Part shown: positions 38,298 to 46,971 of the stretch, one piece after another
Layout of the letters: every line of letters begins with the position of its first letter
Numbering within the stretch: the stretch's first letter is position 1
Source: Gammaproteobacteria bacterium
GTDB lineage: Bacteria; Pseudomonadota; Gammaproteobacteria; Pseudomonadales; Azotimanducaceae
Assembly (NCBI GenBank): GCA_009841615.1
Contig: VXLL01000035.1
Location: 186,001-250,000, forward strand
Direction of reading: 5' to 3'
Length of the DNA stretch: 64,000 nucleotides
Notes under the pieces: generated by a model
What the model saw: only the letters and a program-made list of their open reading frames with translations
The model's database searches: none
Told to the model about the DNA's origin: nothing
Position numbers and translations under genes: made by a program

Positions 38298-38969
38298 ATG
38301 AACGAATTTGAAAATAAAGCAGTTGTAGTCTCTGGGACTGCAGGAGTTTTGGGAGAAGCCGTTGGCCGAGCGTTTCACGAAGCTGGCGCGACTGTGATTG
38401 GTATTGACGTTGTAGCACATTCCGCACCATTTAAGACGCTTGAGTTAGATCTTCTAGATTTGAATAAAACCAAACGAGCGATGGAAGCCCTGCGTTCGAT
38501 TCACGTCCTTGCGAACATTGCAGGTGGCTTCACAATGGGTGAATCCGTCGCTGAGACTTCAGATGAAACTTGGGACTATATGATGAATTTGAACGTACGC
38601 ACCATGTTAAACCTGGTGCGTGCTGTCGTACCGTTGATGCGTACGTCTGGCGTGGGTGGCAAAATAGTCAATGTTGGAGCTCACGGAGCTTTACAAGGTA
38701 GTGCTTTAATGGCTCCCTATGTTGCAGCCAAAAGTGTCGTAATCCGAACCACAGAGAGCTTAGCAGCTGAACTAAAGCAAGACGGTATCAACGTTAACTG
38801 TGTTCTGCCCAGCATAATCGATACTGAGCGCAACCGTCAAGATATGCCTAACGCCGACTTTTCCAAGTGGGTACCCCCTGCTGCATTAGCGCAAATCGTG
38901 CTATTCCTCGCTTCAGCGAGCGCAGACCCGATTCACGGTGCAGCACTTCCGGTTACGGGATTAGTGTAG
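38298..38969 (+). CDS. Short-chain dehydrogenase/reductase, dihydropteridine reductase-like
   Basis: A 223-residue Rossmann-fold SDR. The nucleotide site is VVSGTAGVLGEAVG (residues 10-23), NIAGG stands for NNAG, and the catalytic pair is Tyr141 and Lys145 (APYVAAK). The position of the SDR catalytic Ser reads VNVGAHGALQG, with Gly-Ala and no Ser. Dihydropteridine reductases share that feature with a similar GAKAAL segment. The C-terminal half is conventional (GINVNCVLPSIIDTERNR). The likely substrate is a pterin or related quinonoid, which is inference. It has a clear GGAGG ribosome site and converges with the thioesterase gene. Confidence 0.8.
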   Translation: MNEFENKAVVVSGTAGVLGEAVGRAFHEAGATVIGIDVVAHSAPFKTLELDLLDLNKTKRAMEALRSIHVLANIAGGFTMGESVAETSDETWDYMMNLNVRTMLNLVRAVVPLMRTSGVGGKIVNVGAHGALQGSALMAPYVAAKSVVIRTTESLAAELKQDGINVNCVLPSIIDTERNRQDMPNADFSKWVPPAALAQIVLFLASASADPIHGAALPVTGLV

Positions 38970-39398
38970 CTGCGAGAGTTGATCCGCAGACAACTTTCCA
39001 GTGATCATGAAGTGTCCGGTCGAAGATGCAATTAGTAGACCGTCGTGTTTGCGAGTGGCATTTGCTTCGATAACCGCTAGATTGCGACGGCGAGATACCA
39101 GCTTACTCTGCAGAAGTACAGATTCACCAATTTGTAGAGGATTGCGAAACCGGATTTCAGCTTTAGCCGTCACGCATATTTCGCCTTGTAGGAAAAACAA
39201 ATTTGCCATTACATCATCGAGCAGCGAAAACAGAATACCCCCATGAGTAACTCCGTCGTATCCCATGTAATCTTGGGTAGAAGTCCAGTTTGCCTGACAA
39301 TTCCCCTCAGAATTAAGCGTGAAGCGCACTCGCAATCCCCTTGCGTTCCTAGGACCGCAGACAAAACAATGATTCGCATTTCGTTCGAACAAGTTCAT
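38961..39398 (-). CDS. PaaI-type hotdog-fold thioesterase
   Basis: A protein of about 145 residues from the ATG at 39398, which has GAGGTG upstream; a GTG three codons earlier is possible. It carries NHCFVCGPRNARGL at the start, GYDGVTHGGILFSLLDDVM with the catalytic acid in the family helix, and AEIRFRNPLQIGES with VLQSKLVSRRRNLA. It would cleave an acyl-CoA thioester. Its start is about 12 bases from the divergent Nudix start, so the two share a promoter region. Confidence 0.83.
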   Translation of the reverse strand: MNLFERNANHCFVCGPRNARGLRVRFTLNSEGNCQANWTSTQDYMGYDGVTHGGILFSLLDDVMANLFFLQGEICVTAKAEIRFRNPLQIGESVLLQSKLVSRRRNLAVIEANATRKHDGLLIASSTGHFMITGKLSADQLSQLH

Positions 39399-39410
39399 TG
39401 AATCCACCTC

Positions 39411-40019
39411 ATGTGCTTCGCAAATAATAAAGAATCACGTGTCCTTGCAGCGATTGTTCGAGCGCTACGTGAAAACGAAACTCCAAAGAAAATCATTCCT
39501 GCAAATTCTCGTCGTGCCGGTGTAGCATTGATATTGAAAGCATTAGGAACGGACTTGAGCGTTCTCTTCATCCAACGAGCAATACGAGAGGGAGACCCTT
39601 GGTCGGGGCACATAGCTTTTCCAGGAGGACATCAAGAACGATCAGACACCGATGTATTGCAAACTGTCGTCCGTGAGACCAAAGAGGAGGTCGGTATTAC
39701 TCTTACTCATTCGGATTGTGTGAGTCAACTCCCCTTTGAAAAGCCCTACACTTCCGATCAACGAACAGATCTCGTTGTTCTACCCTATGTGTTTGTTCTC
39801 TCTCACGAACCGGACCTAAACCTCAATCATGAGGTGTCTGAAGCGATTTGGGTTCCCCTGGCACAGTTAGTCTCCGGCGAACTCATCACCCTCAAGACCG
39901 TACACTTCAATCGGAACGAGTATCAACTACCTGGTTTTCGTCTGAACGACAAACAATTTGTATGGGGATTGACCTATCGGATACTTCAACGGTTTTTTTC
40001 GATTATCGGCGAAACCTAG
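39411..40019 (+). CDS. Nudix hydrolase, NudL-like (CoA pyrophosphatase)
   Basis: A 202-residue protein with a complete Nudix box, GGHQERSDTDVLQTVVRETKEEVGI. Just before it is the segment GDPWSGHIAFPGG, characteristic of the CoA diphosphatase/NudL group. LPYVFVLSHEPDLNLNHEVSEAIWVPL follows as expected. It probably hydrolyses CoA or related nucleoside diphosphates, limiting toxic nucleotides. The assignment to NudL is by motif only. It diverges from the thioesterase gene. Confidence 0.85.
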   Translation: MCFANNKESRVLAAIVRALRENETPKKIIPANSRRAGVALILKALGTDLSVLFIQRAIREGDPWSGHIAFPGGHQERSDTDVLQTVVRETKEEVGITLTHSDCVSQLPFEKPYTSDQRTDLVVLPYVFVLSHEPDLNLNHEVSEAIWVPLAQLVSGELITLKTVHFNRNEYQLPGFRLNDKQFVWGLTYRILQRFFSIIGET

Positions 40020-40102
40020 AACGATCTGTTCGATTGTTCGAACTTCGGAGCTGAGACTCTTTGAATTAGTTTAGTGCTTGTTTTAAGTGCGGCAGACCGT
40101 AT

Positions 40103-40744
40103 CTACTCCACTACAGGGGACTCGACATCACAGGCGACTCCGGTACCACCGACACCACAATAGCCAGACGGATTTTTCGCTAAATACTGTTGGTGGTACT
40201 CCTCGGCAAAGAAGTATTCGGAAAACGGTGAGATTTCCGTAGTTATTTCACCAAAACCAGCCTGACTCAATTTGTACTGATACTCTTTCAATGAGTGCAA
40301 GAACTCTTTGTGTTGTGTCGAGTCAAAATAAAACGCGATGGACCGATATTGAGTTCCGATGTCGTTTCCTTGGCGCATCCCTTGAGTCGGATCGTGTCCT
40401 TCCCAAAAGGTCTTCAGCAGTGTGCTAAATCCAATCTCACTAGGTACGTATTTAATGAGTACAACTTCGGCGTGTCCGGTGCGGCCGGAACAGACATCCT
40501 TGTAAGTAGGATTTCTCGTTTCACCGCCGGCATATCCCACAGATGTGCTGTACACACCTTGCAGTTGCCAGAATTTTCGTTCGACTCCCCAAAAGCAACC
40601 CATACCAAACAAGGCAGTTGCTAGACCTGGAGGGAATGGCGGCGTTATGCGATTTCCGTTAACAAAGTGCTCGTTTGGTACGTGCATTGACTCCTCACGA
40701 TCGGGAAGATAGCTGCGATTTCTCTTAGAGGTTCTGTTGAACAT
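40103..40744 (-). CDS. msrA: Peptide methionine sulfoxide reductase A
   Basis: A 213-residue MsrA, reducing methionine S-sulfoxide. The catalytic Cys50 lies in [11 protein letters not shown]. Further motifs are VGYAGG, GHAEVV, the substrate-pocket [23 protein letters not shown] and the C-terminal [13 protein letters not shown], with resolving Cys in [12 protein letters not shown]. The N-terminus carries about 20 extra residues before Met20; the inner Met may be the true start. Msr proteins are thioredoxin-dependent. It stands alone between convergent Nudix and divergent lipoprotein genes. Confidence 0.94.
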   Translation of the reverse strand: MFNRTSKRNRSYLPDREESMHVPNEHFVNGNRITPPFPPGLATALFGMGCFWGVERKFWQLQGVYSTSVGYAGGETRNPTYKDVCSGRTGHAEVVLIKYVPSEIGFSTLLKTFWEGHDPTQGMRQGNDIGTQYRSIAFYFDSTQHKEFLHSLKEYQYKLSQAGFGEITTEISPFSEYFFAEEYHQQYLAKNPSGYCGVGGTGVACDVESPVVE

Positions 40745-40813
40745 GGTCTCGATTGTCGTGGATAATAGGTTGGTTATGATATATTTTTATTTTTCAGAGT
40801 TGCAAGTGATATT

Positions 40814-42481
40814 GTGTTAAGGTTGTTCCTCCGTAGTCTTGTTTTGCTGAGTACTTGTGCGCTCTTCGGTTGTGCATTCATGACAGAACCCACAACATAT
40901 TCCTACGAAGAATTCTTAGCAATGGTGTTCAGCGAGGAAGATCTGGATTTATCAAATATTGAAGTAGTTCTTTCTGAGTCGAACTTAACGGGGACAACGA
41001 TTGCTGAACTTAACACCTTCGGACGACGTGTAGCACGATTACTCAACAGTCCGTTGCGCTTGGGTTCTATAGGAAGCGCGCTTCTCGATCGTCTTGAATT
41101 TAGCTATGCGGGTCATTTAGCAATGTACCGTTACTACGAACACTTTGAGCATGAGCATGCAAGTGTTCACGAAGCACAACTAGATCGAATTGTTGAGTAC
41201 ATGACTACAGAACGGGATGGCTCTTTGGAGAAACCTTACCGAGCATTCAGCCCAATGGATGCTTTACTGTTTGTTCAACAGTCCGGTTATCGCGTGATCG
41301 GGTCGATTTACGTTCGGACAAATGTGGAACCGATGGTTTTACGGGTTATGCGCATAAGAGGAGAAGGCCCCTTTGACGAAGTCTTTTTTGATTTAAGTGC
41401 ACTATATCCAATACTCCTCCGCGAGTACGAATCGCGCAGTTCTCAAGATTCACCGGCGCCTTTACCGATGGTACTCTTTAGTTTGGCCAATGCTGGAGAT
41501 TCGTCGGCACAATTGAGTTTGGGCCGGTTCCTTGCTAATGGTGGAGCAACCGCCCGCGCAGAGACTCTGTACTTAGCTGCTATTAGTGCTGACAACGGCT
41601 ACGCACATGTGCTTTATGGAAATCTCTTTATCAATCTAGCATCCAACCCAAATGAACGCGATCCGCACCGTTATCTAGTCGGAGCTCAATCTCACTACTC
41701 TCATGCTATCGATTACGGCTACCACACTGCGCTAAGGCAACTCGGGTGGTTGTTTCACAGTGGCCGTTTAGGTGATGCCTACATACCTGAGGGGTTGGAG
41801 ATGCTCGAGCGCGCCGCTTTCTACGATGATACCGTAGCCCTTCGATATTTGGGAAATGTGTATCGTTGGGGGATTGAGGATGGGGAGCAAGTCGATCTCG
41901 AGAGGGCAGCTAGGTTTTATGAACGAGCTGCGGAAATAGGTGACCGCATGGCACGCATTGAATACTATCGGGTAGTTGCTCATCCAGATGCTGGCCTAGC
42001 AGTGAGTAAAAAAGCGGTGGATTGGCTACATGAATTGGCCGCGAACGATGACGTTATTGCAATGCTTGAACTAGGTAATTGTTATATTCGCGGATGCCCT
42101 CAAAGACCTAATTACCGCAAAGCACTGCGCTGGTATCGTAAAGCCGTAGAGACAGCACCTGAAAACCCAGAAATCGTCAACAGTGTGGCGTGGACGCTTG
42201 CGGTTACGGACAAGAAACGACTACGGAACCCCGCTTATGCATTGAAGATTGTCGACCACCTAATGGAGAACGACGAAGAGTCTCGCGCGAATCCGATGAT
42301 TGTTGATACTTGGGCAGCGGCTCATGCAGCTTTGGGGAACTTTGCTCGCGCGATAGAACTACAACAAGAAGCGTTAGAACTGGCAAATCGCGATGAAAAT
42401 TTTGCGGCTTTTATTGACGAAATCAAGAGTCATCTTGACAGTTTTTTAAATGGAGAAGCACTTAGCGAATCGGTTCCTTGA
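40814..42481 (+). CDS. Lipoprotein with Sel1-like repeats
   Basis: A 555-residue protein with a lipobox, STCALFGC, giving a lipidated Cys20; the GTG start follows a weak ribosome region. The N-terminal half (about 25-215) is unrecognised and mostly helical. From about 225 on there are Sel1/TPR-like repeats: SAQLSLGRFLANGG, ALRQLGWLFHSGRLGD, ALRYLGNVYRWGIED, AMLELGNCYIRGCP. It ends with TPR-like helices NPEIVNSVAWTLA and AHAALGNFARAIEL. Such proteins scaffold envelope complexes. It overlaps mnmH by 32 bases, so is co-expressed with it. Confidence 0.8.
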   Translation: MLRLFLRSLVLLSTCALFGCAFMTEPTTYSYEEFLAMVFSEEDLDLSNIEVVLSESNLTGTTIAELNTFGRRVARLLNSPLRLGSIGSALLDRLEFSYAGHLAMYRYYEHFEHEHASVHEAQLDRIVEYMTTERDGSLEKPYRAFSPMDALLFVQQSGYRVIGSIYVRTNVEPMVLRVMRIRGEGPFDEVFFDLSALYPILLREYESRSSQDSPAPLPMVLFSLANAGDSSAQLSLGRFLANGGATARAETLYLAAISADNGYAHVLYGNLFINLASNPNERDPHRYLVGAQSHYSHAIDYGYHTALRQLGWLFHSGRLGDAYIPEGLEMLERAAFYDDTVALRYLGNVYRWGIEDGEQVDLERAARFYERAAEIGDRMARIEYYRVVAHPDAGLAVSKKAVDWLHELAANDDVIAMLELGNCYIRGCPQRPNYRKALRWYRKAVETAPENPEIVNSVAWTLAVTDKKRLRNPAYALKIVDHLMENDEESRANPMIVDTWAAAHAALGNFARAIELQQEALELANRDENFAAFIDEIKSHLDSFLNGEALSESVP

Positions 42482-43538
42482 ACAGACTCTTGAAGCAGAG
42501 GCATTTGAAACAGTCGACGATTTTCGACAAATTCTGCTCGAGTCGATCCCAATCATCGATGTACGTTCCCCTCTTGAATTTGCTCAAGGTGCTGTACCGA
42601 ATGCCGTAAATTTGCCCTTACTCAACGACGGAGAACGTAAGAGGGTTGGGATTGCGTACAAGGAAGGCGGACAGGTCAGTGCCATCACTAAAGGATTAGA
42701 AATCCTATCGAATGAAGTTCGAGACGATCGCGTAGTGCGATGGGTTCGATTTCTGGAACATCATCCTAATGCCTTGATTTGCTGTTGGAGAGGTGGTCTG
42801 CGTTCGAGAATCGTACAGATGTGGCTACGCGAGGCCGGTTGGCAGGTACCAAGAATCGTTGGTGGATCTAAAGCGATACGAACTTTCTGTTTGGACACAA
42901 TTGACGCCGCTGGAAAGCACAACTATATCGTGCTGGCTGGACGTACTGGTTCTGGGAAGACACAACTGCTTAGAGAATTACAACCTTCGATTGACTTAGA
43001 GGGTCTTGCTCATCATCGAGGGTCAGCGTTTGGTGGGGACACTGCATCCCAACCACCTCCAGTTAATTTTGAAAGCACGCTCACTAAAGACCTTTTACGA
43101 TTCCTGCATACCCGGGCCATACTTGTTGAAGACGAAAGCAGGGTAATCGGGAAGTTAGCGATACCTGAGTCGCTCTTCAAGAAGATGGGGCAGTCTCCCG
43201 TTGTTGTATTACACGCGGATCAAGCCGAGCGAATACAGTTCATTTATCACAGCTACGTACGAGGGACTGCCGAGAATGTGATGCTCTCGAATCTAGAGAA
43301 AATTCAAAAGCGTCTTGGGATGGAACACTATTATGAAATTCGCTCTTCTATCAAGAACGCATACCACACTGATGACCGTGAAGATCACTTCTCTTGGCTC
43401 TCGCTATTGTTGCGATACTACTACGATCCGATGTATGACTATCAGTTGTCCCGGAAGGAAGATCGGCTGATTTACAGTGGACCAAAGAGCGCCGTCAAAG
43501 AGTTTTTGATGACCAAATGTGATCTTCAAGTGAGGTGA
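42450..43538 (+). CDS. mnmH: tRNA 2-selenouridine synthase (MnmH/SelU)
   Basis: A 362-residue enzyme converting 2-thiouridine to 2-selenouridine at tRNA wobble positions. The N-terminal rhodanese domain has PIIDVRSPLEFAQGAVPNAV and the catalytic Cys112 in ALICCWRGGLRSR. The P-loop domain starts at about residue 160 with LAGRTGSGKTQLL and continues with HHRGSAFG. It needs selenophosphate from SelD, which is not in this window, so the cell probably uses selenium. It begins inside the end of the lipoprotein gene. Confidence 0.93.
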   Translation: MEKHLANRFLEQTLEAEAFETVDDFRQILLESIPIIDVRSPLEFAQGAVPNAVNLPLLNDGERKRVGIAYKEGGQVSAITKGLEILSNEVRDDRVVRWVRFLEHHPNALICCWRGGLRSRIVQMWLREAGWQVPRIVGGSKAIRTFCLDTIDAAGKHNYIVLAGRTGSGKTQLLRELQPSIDLEGLAHHRGSAFGGDTASQPPPVNFESTLTKDLLRFLHTRAILVEDESRVIGKLAIPESLFKKMGQSPVVVLHADQAERIQFIYHSYVRGTAENVMLSNLEKIQKRLGMEHYYEIRSSIKNAYHTDDREDHFSWLSLLLRYYYDPMYDYQLSRKEDRLIYSGPKSAVKEFLMTKCDLQVR

Positions 43539-43675
43539 GTGAGTACTTTTGTACTGTGCTCTCGATATTGGATTCTCCGGTAAATTTAGAATGAGTCTCG
43601 ATGCAGTGCTTATTACAGATCCAACCACATCGTTAAGAGTGTTCAATACGAGAGGAAAGTGTGAGTGATTCTCGT

Positions 43676-46600
43676 TTAGGTTGGTACCTGTTCTAATCCA
43701 AACTCAAACGATTCGTCATTCAATTCAAATCGGAAATTTGTACCTTCGCCAAGAGTGAAGTCGACTGCTAGCACTTCTCTACCAATGTATTCGCGAAACT
43801 GGTCGACAATCGGAAGTATTTTCGGTGTCGCCTGATAGGTTACGCGAATTCGGTCAGTTACTTGGAAGTCTAATTCTTTCCGAGCAAGTTGGATTCGGTG
43901 AACGATTTCCCGGGCAACTCCCTCATTTTTGAGATCGGTAGTTACCTCTAAGTCTTGCTCGATAGAAATGAGCCGGTCGGAAACTACGGCACTGCCTGGT
44001 TTTGCTTGTCGAAACACGTGAACTTCATCCAAATTGAAGGATTCCTCATCTAAAACGATCGTACCGTTTTCCAGAAATTCTTCTAACTCTGCGGAAGTGA
44101 GCTGATGAATGAGTTGCTGAATAGATCGCATTCGCTTACCTAATCGCTTGCCTAATACGGGAAAATTTGGCTTTGCTACCCACTCGATGTAATCGCGTTC
44201 GTTTTGGTCGTAATTGACCTGTTTCACATTTAGTTCTTTTTTAAGGTAGGACTCTAGCTGTCGTACATCTGCAAGCAAGTCCTTGTCTTTGTGGATAACG
44301 GTGAGGCGAGAGAGTGGCGTACGTAGGGAAATTTTGCGATCTTCGCGTTGTTTGCGACCAAGAAGAACGATTTGTTGCAACCTTGAGACGGCGGCTTCCA
44401 ACGATTGATCTTGGAGACTCTCGTCGGCGATTGGATAACTACAAAGATGAACCGAATTATTGGAAGATTTACTGTGTCCGATACCACTTAACTTCTGGTA
44501 AACATATTCAGATAAGAACGGCGCACAAGGAGCTAAAGCTAGGGTAAGCTCTTTGATCGCGAGGTAGAGTGTGGAATAAGCTGCTACTTTGTCAACCCCT
44601 AGTCCTGGTCCCCAAAATCTTGACCTGTTCAGTCGGATGTACCAATTCGTGAGCTCTTCAATGTACACGAATAGTCGAGGTACGACGTTGTCCAGTCGAT
44701 AACGCTCCATTTCAAAGGCAATTGTCGACTTCAGAGTCTGTAAACGCGACAAAATCCACCGATCGAGAATGTTTGTGTCCGAGAGATCTAGTCTGTCGGG
44801 AGTCCACCCGTCGATTTTCGCATATAGCTCCAGAAATGAGTACGCGTTATGCCAGGGCAAGAGTACTCGACGAGTCATTTCTCTTACTCCAGAGTCTGCA
44901 AATCTTTGCTCTTCTCCACGGACCAAACCAGAGTTAATTAGATACAAGCGCAAAGCATCTGCACCATGTTCGTCCATCAACTGCTCCGGATCGGTGTAGT
45001 TGCGCAAGCTCTTCGACATCTTTTTCCCATCCTCAGCGAGTACGAGCCCGTTAACGATTACATTCTTGAAGGGTGGTTGCTGGTACAACAGTGTGCTAAG
45101 CGCGATTAGCGTGTAGAACCAGCCTCGCGTTTGATCAAGTCCTTCAGCGATGAAATCCGCCGGAAATCCTTGTTCAAACTGAGCTTTGTTTTCAAAAGGG
45201 TAATGGCTCTGAGCATATGGCATGGAACCGGACTCAAACCAGCAGTCCAGAACTTCAGAGACTCGGTGATATGCACCTTCTTCATTCTCAAGTTGAAATG
45301 TCTGGGGATCGACAAACTCACGGTGCAAGTCGTCAATTTCAACACCGGTGTACTGCTTCAACTCCTCGCGAGAACCGATACACAAAAATGCACCGGTGAC
45401 GTCGTTTTCCCAAATTGGAACGGGGGTGCCCCAGACTCGATTTCGAGAAATACACCAGTCATTCGCATTCTCGAGCCAGTTACCCATTCGACCACTTTGA
45501 ATATGGCCAGGAACCCAACGGATCTTTTGATTTGCTTCAAGCAAAGAATCTCGAAAGTCGGAAATTCGTACAAACCAAGAAGGAACCGCCCGATAGATCA
45601 AAGGAGTTTGGGAACGATAACAATAGGGATAGCTGTGCTGTAAAGTAGTATGCTCAAACAACCCGTCGTTTTTTTTCAACCAAGCGATGATGTGGGGGTC
45701 CGCGTCTTTAATAAACGCTCCCGCGAAGTCAGACACTTCGTCCGTAAAAACACCACTCATGGTGACAGGACATACGTGAGTGGGAATACCGTACAGTTGA
45801 GCAATCCTATAGTCGTCCTCACCAAAAGCAGGAGCTTGATGAACGATTCCAGTACCTTCATCAGTCTTCACGTAAGCGTCGCTAACGATACGAAACGCTC
45901 CGTCCTTCTTCAGGTTTGCGAAGTAAGGAAATAATGGTTCGTATTGCCGCCCTGCTAGTTGTAGTCCAGTCGTACGTTTCAACACTGATAGATGATGCTT
46001 CGCGCTATAGCTGTCAAGTCTCTCTTCAGCTAAATAAATCTTCCGATCTGAGGCTGCGTCATGCACTAGGACATAGGAAATGTCAGCTCCAACACAAAGA
46101 GCAAGATTAGACGGTAGAGTCCATGGTGTCGTGGTCCAAGTACTGATGTATGCATCATCATCTTCTAGCTTGAAAAGCGCAGTAATCGATGGATCTTGGA
46201 CATCTATGTAGTTCATTCCAGCTTCAAAGTTGGATAGCGGTGTTTCTAGTCCGGTGGAAACAGGCATGACCTTATTCCCGCGGTAAATGAGTCCCTTGTC
46301 CCAAAGTTCTTTAACCACCCACCAGACAGATTCCATGAAGTCGATGTCCATGGTTTTGTAGTCGTCATCAAAATCGACCCAACGTCCTAACCGCGTGATG
46401 ATGTGTCTCCAATCTTGGACATATCGCTCAACAATGTTGCGGCACTCTTGGTTGTATCCCGCGATCCCTAGTTCTTTGATCGCTTGATGTGCCGGCATCC
46501 CAAGCTTTTTGTTGATCTCGTGTTCAATGGGTAGACCATGACAGTCCCATCCAAAGCGACGACCTACATAGCGGCCTTTCATTGTCCAATAACGCGGAAC

Positions 46601-46807
46601 GATGTCTTTGATTACCGACGCAAGCAGATTTCCATGATGTGGAAGTCCAGTGGCAAATGGAGGTCCGTCAAAAAATACAAAGGGTTGCTGCGATGTGTTC
46701 TGGCGCATCGATTCTCTGAAGGTGTCATGCGTCTCCCAATATTGAAGGACTTCTTGTTCCATCTGAGGAAACGAGAACACTGATTTCTGGTTGAGTGAGT
46801 CGGACAT
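43676..46807 (-). CDS. ileS: Isoleucyl-tRNA synthetase, eukaryote-like type 2, altered HIGH motif
   Basis: A 1043-residue class I synthetase of the type 2 (eukaryote-like) clade, as shown by PPFATGLPHHGN, IKDIVPRYWTMKG, RRFGWDCHGLPIEHEI and a long C-terminal extension without the zinc-binding tail of type 1. The HIGH signature is His57-His58-Gly59-Asn60, with Asn in place of the last His. KMSKS is intact at 596-600 (DGKKMSKSLRN). The CP1 editing domain is present (GTGIVHQAPAFGEDDY). Type 2 enzymes are often resistant to mupirocin; this is family knowledge. The usual ileS-lspA neighbourhood is absent, which suggests replacement by transfer. Confidence 0.94.
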   Translation of the reverse strand: MSDSLNQKSVFSFPQMEQEVLQYWETHDTFRESMRQNTSQQPFVFFDGPPFATGLPHHGNLLASVIKDIVPRYWTMKGRYVGRRFGWDCHGLPIEHEINKKLGMPAHQAIKELGIAGYNQECRNIVERYVQDWRHIITRLGRWVDFDDDYKTMDIDFMESVWWVVKELWDKGLIYRGNKVMPVSTGLETPLSNFEAGMNYIDVQDPSITALFKLEDDDAYISTWTTTPWTLPSNLALCVGADISYVLVHDAASDRKIYLAEERLDSYSAKHHLSVLKRTTGLQLAGRQYEPLFPYFANLKKDGAFRIVSDAYVKTDEGTGIVHQAPAFGEDDYRIAQLYGIPTHVCPVTMSGVFTDEVSDFAGAFIKDADPHIIAWLKKNDGLFEHTTLQHSYPYCYRSQTPLIYRAVPSWFVRISDFRDSLLEANQKIRWVPGHIQSGRMGNWLENANDWCISRNRVWGTPVPIWENDVTGAFLCIGSREELKQYTGVEIDDLHREFVDPQTFQLENEEGAYHRVSEVLDCWFESGSMPYAQSHYPFENKAQFEQGFPADFIAEGLDQTRGWFYTLIALSTLLYQQPPFKNVIVNGLVLAEDGKKMSKSLRNYTDPEQLMDEHGADALRLYLINSGLVRGEEQRFADSGVREMTRRVLLPWHNAYSFLELYAKIDGWTPDRLDLSDTNILDRWILSRLQTLKSTIAFEMERYRLDNVVPRLFVYIEELTNWYIRLNRSRFWGPGLGVDKVAAYSTLYLAIKELTLALAPCAPFLSEYVYQKLSGIGHSKSSNNSVHLCSYPIADESLQDQSLEAAVSRLQQIVLLGRKQREDRKISLRTPLSRLTVIHKDKDLLADVRQLESYLKKELNVKQVNYDQNERDYIEWVAKPNFPVLGKRLGKRMRSIQQLIHQLTSAELEEFLENGTIVLDEESFNLDEVHVFRQAKPGSAVVSDRLISIEQDLEVTTDLKNEGVAREIVHRIQLARKELDFQVTDRIRVTYQATPKILPIVDQFREYIGREVLAVDFTLGEGTNFRFELNDESFEFGLEQVPT

Positions 46808-46896
46808 ATAGTGGAGTTGAAAGGGAGAAAGTTACTGTTGAGTTGTTTGACTTGAATGATGCGAGTGAGTCATCACAAGGCGACAAATTATGCAAG

Positions 46897-46912
46897 TTGC
46901 GCGCGCGCGCAA
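46897..46912. repeat. Alternating GC palindrome in the ileS/S9 peptidase intergenic region
   Basis: TTGCGCGCGCGCGCAA is a perfect 16-base palindrome with six GC repeats, in otherwise A/T-rich intergenic DNA between divergent genes. Such tracts can form Z-DNA or cruciforms and can slip in length. Its role is unknown. Confidence 0.5.
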
Positions 46913-46971
46913 AACTCGACATTCATAATGAAAATGCAAAATTTTGAGAACTTTTGCGATGGTCAACCATT

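Noticed and set aside
45131-45643. 170-codon plus-strand frame inside ileS
   Set aside because: Antisense to the core of IleRS, which is conserved on the other strand.
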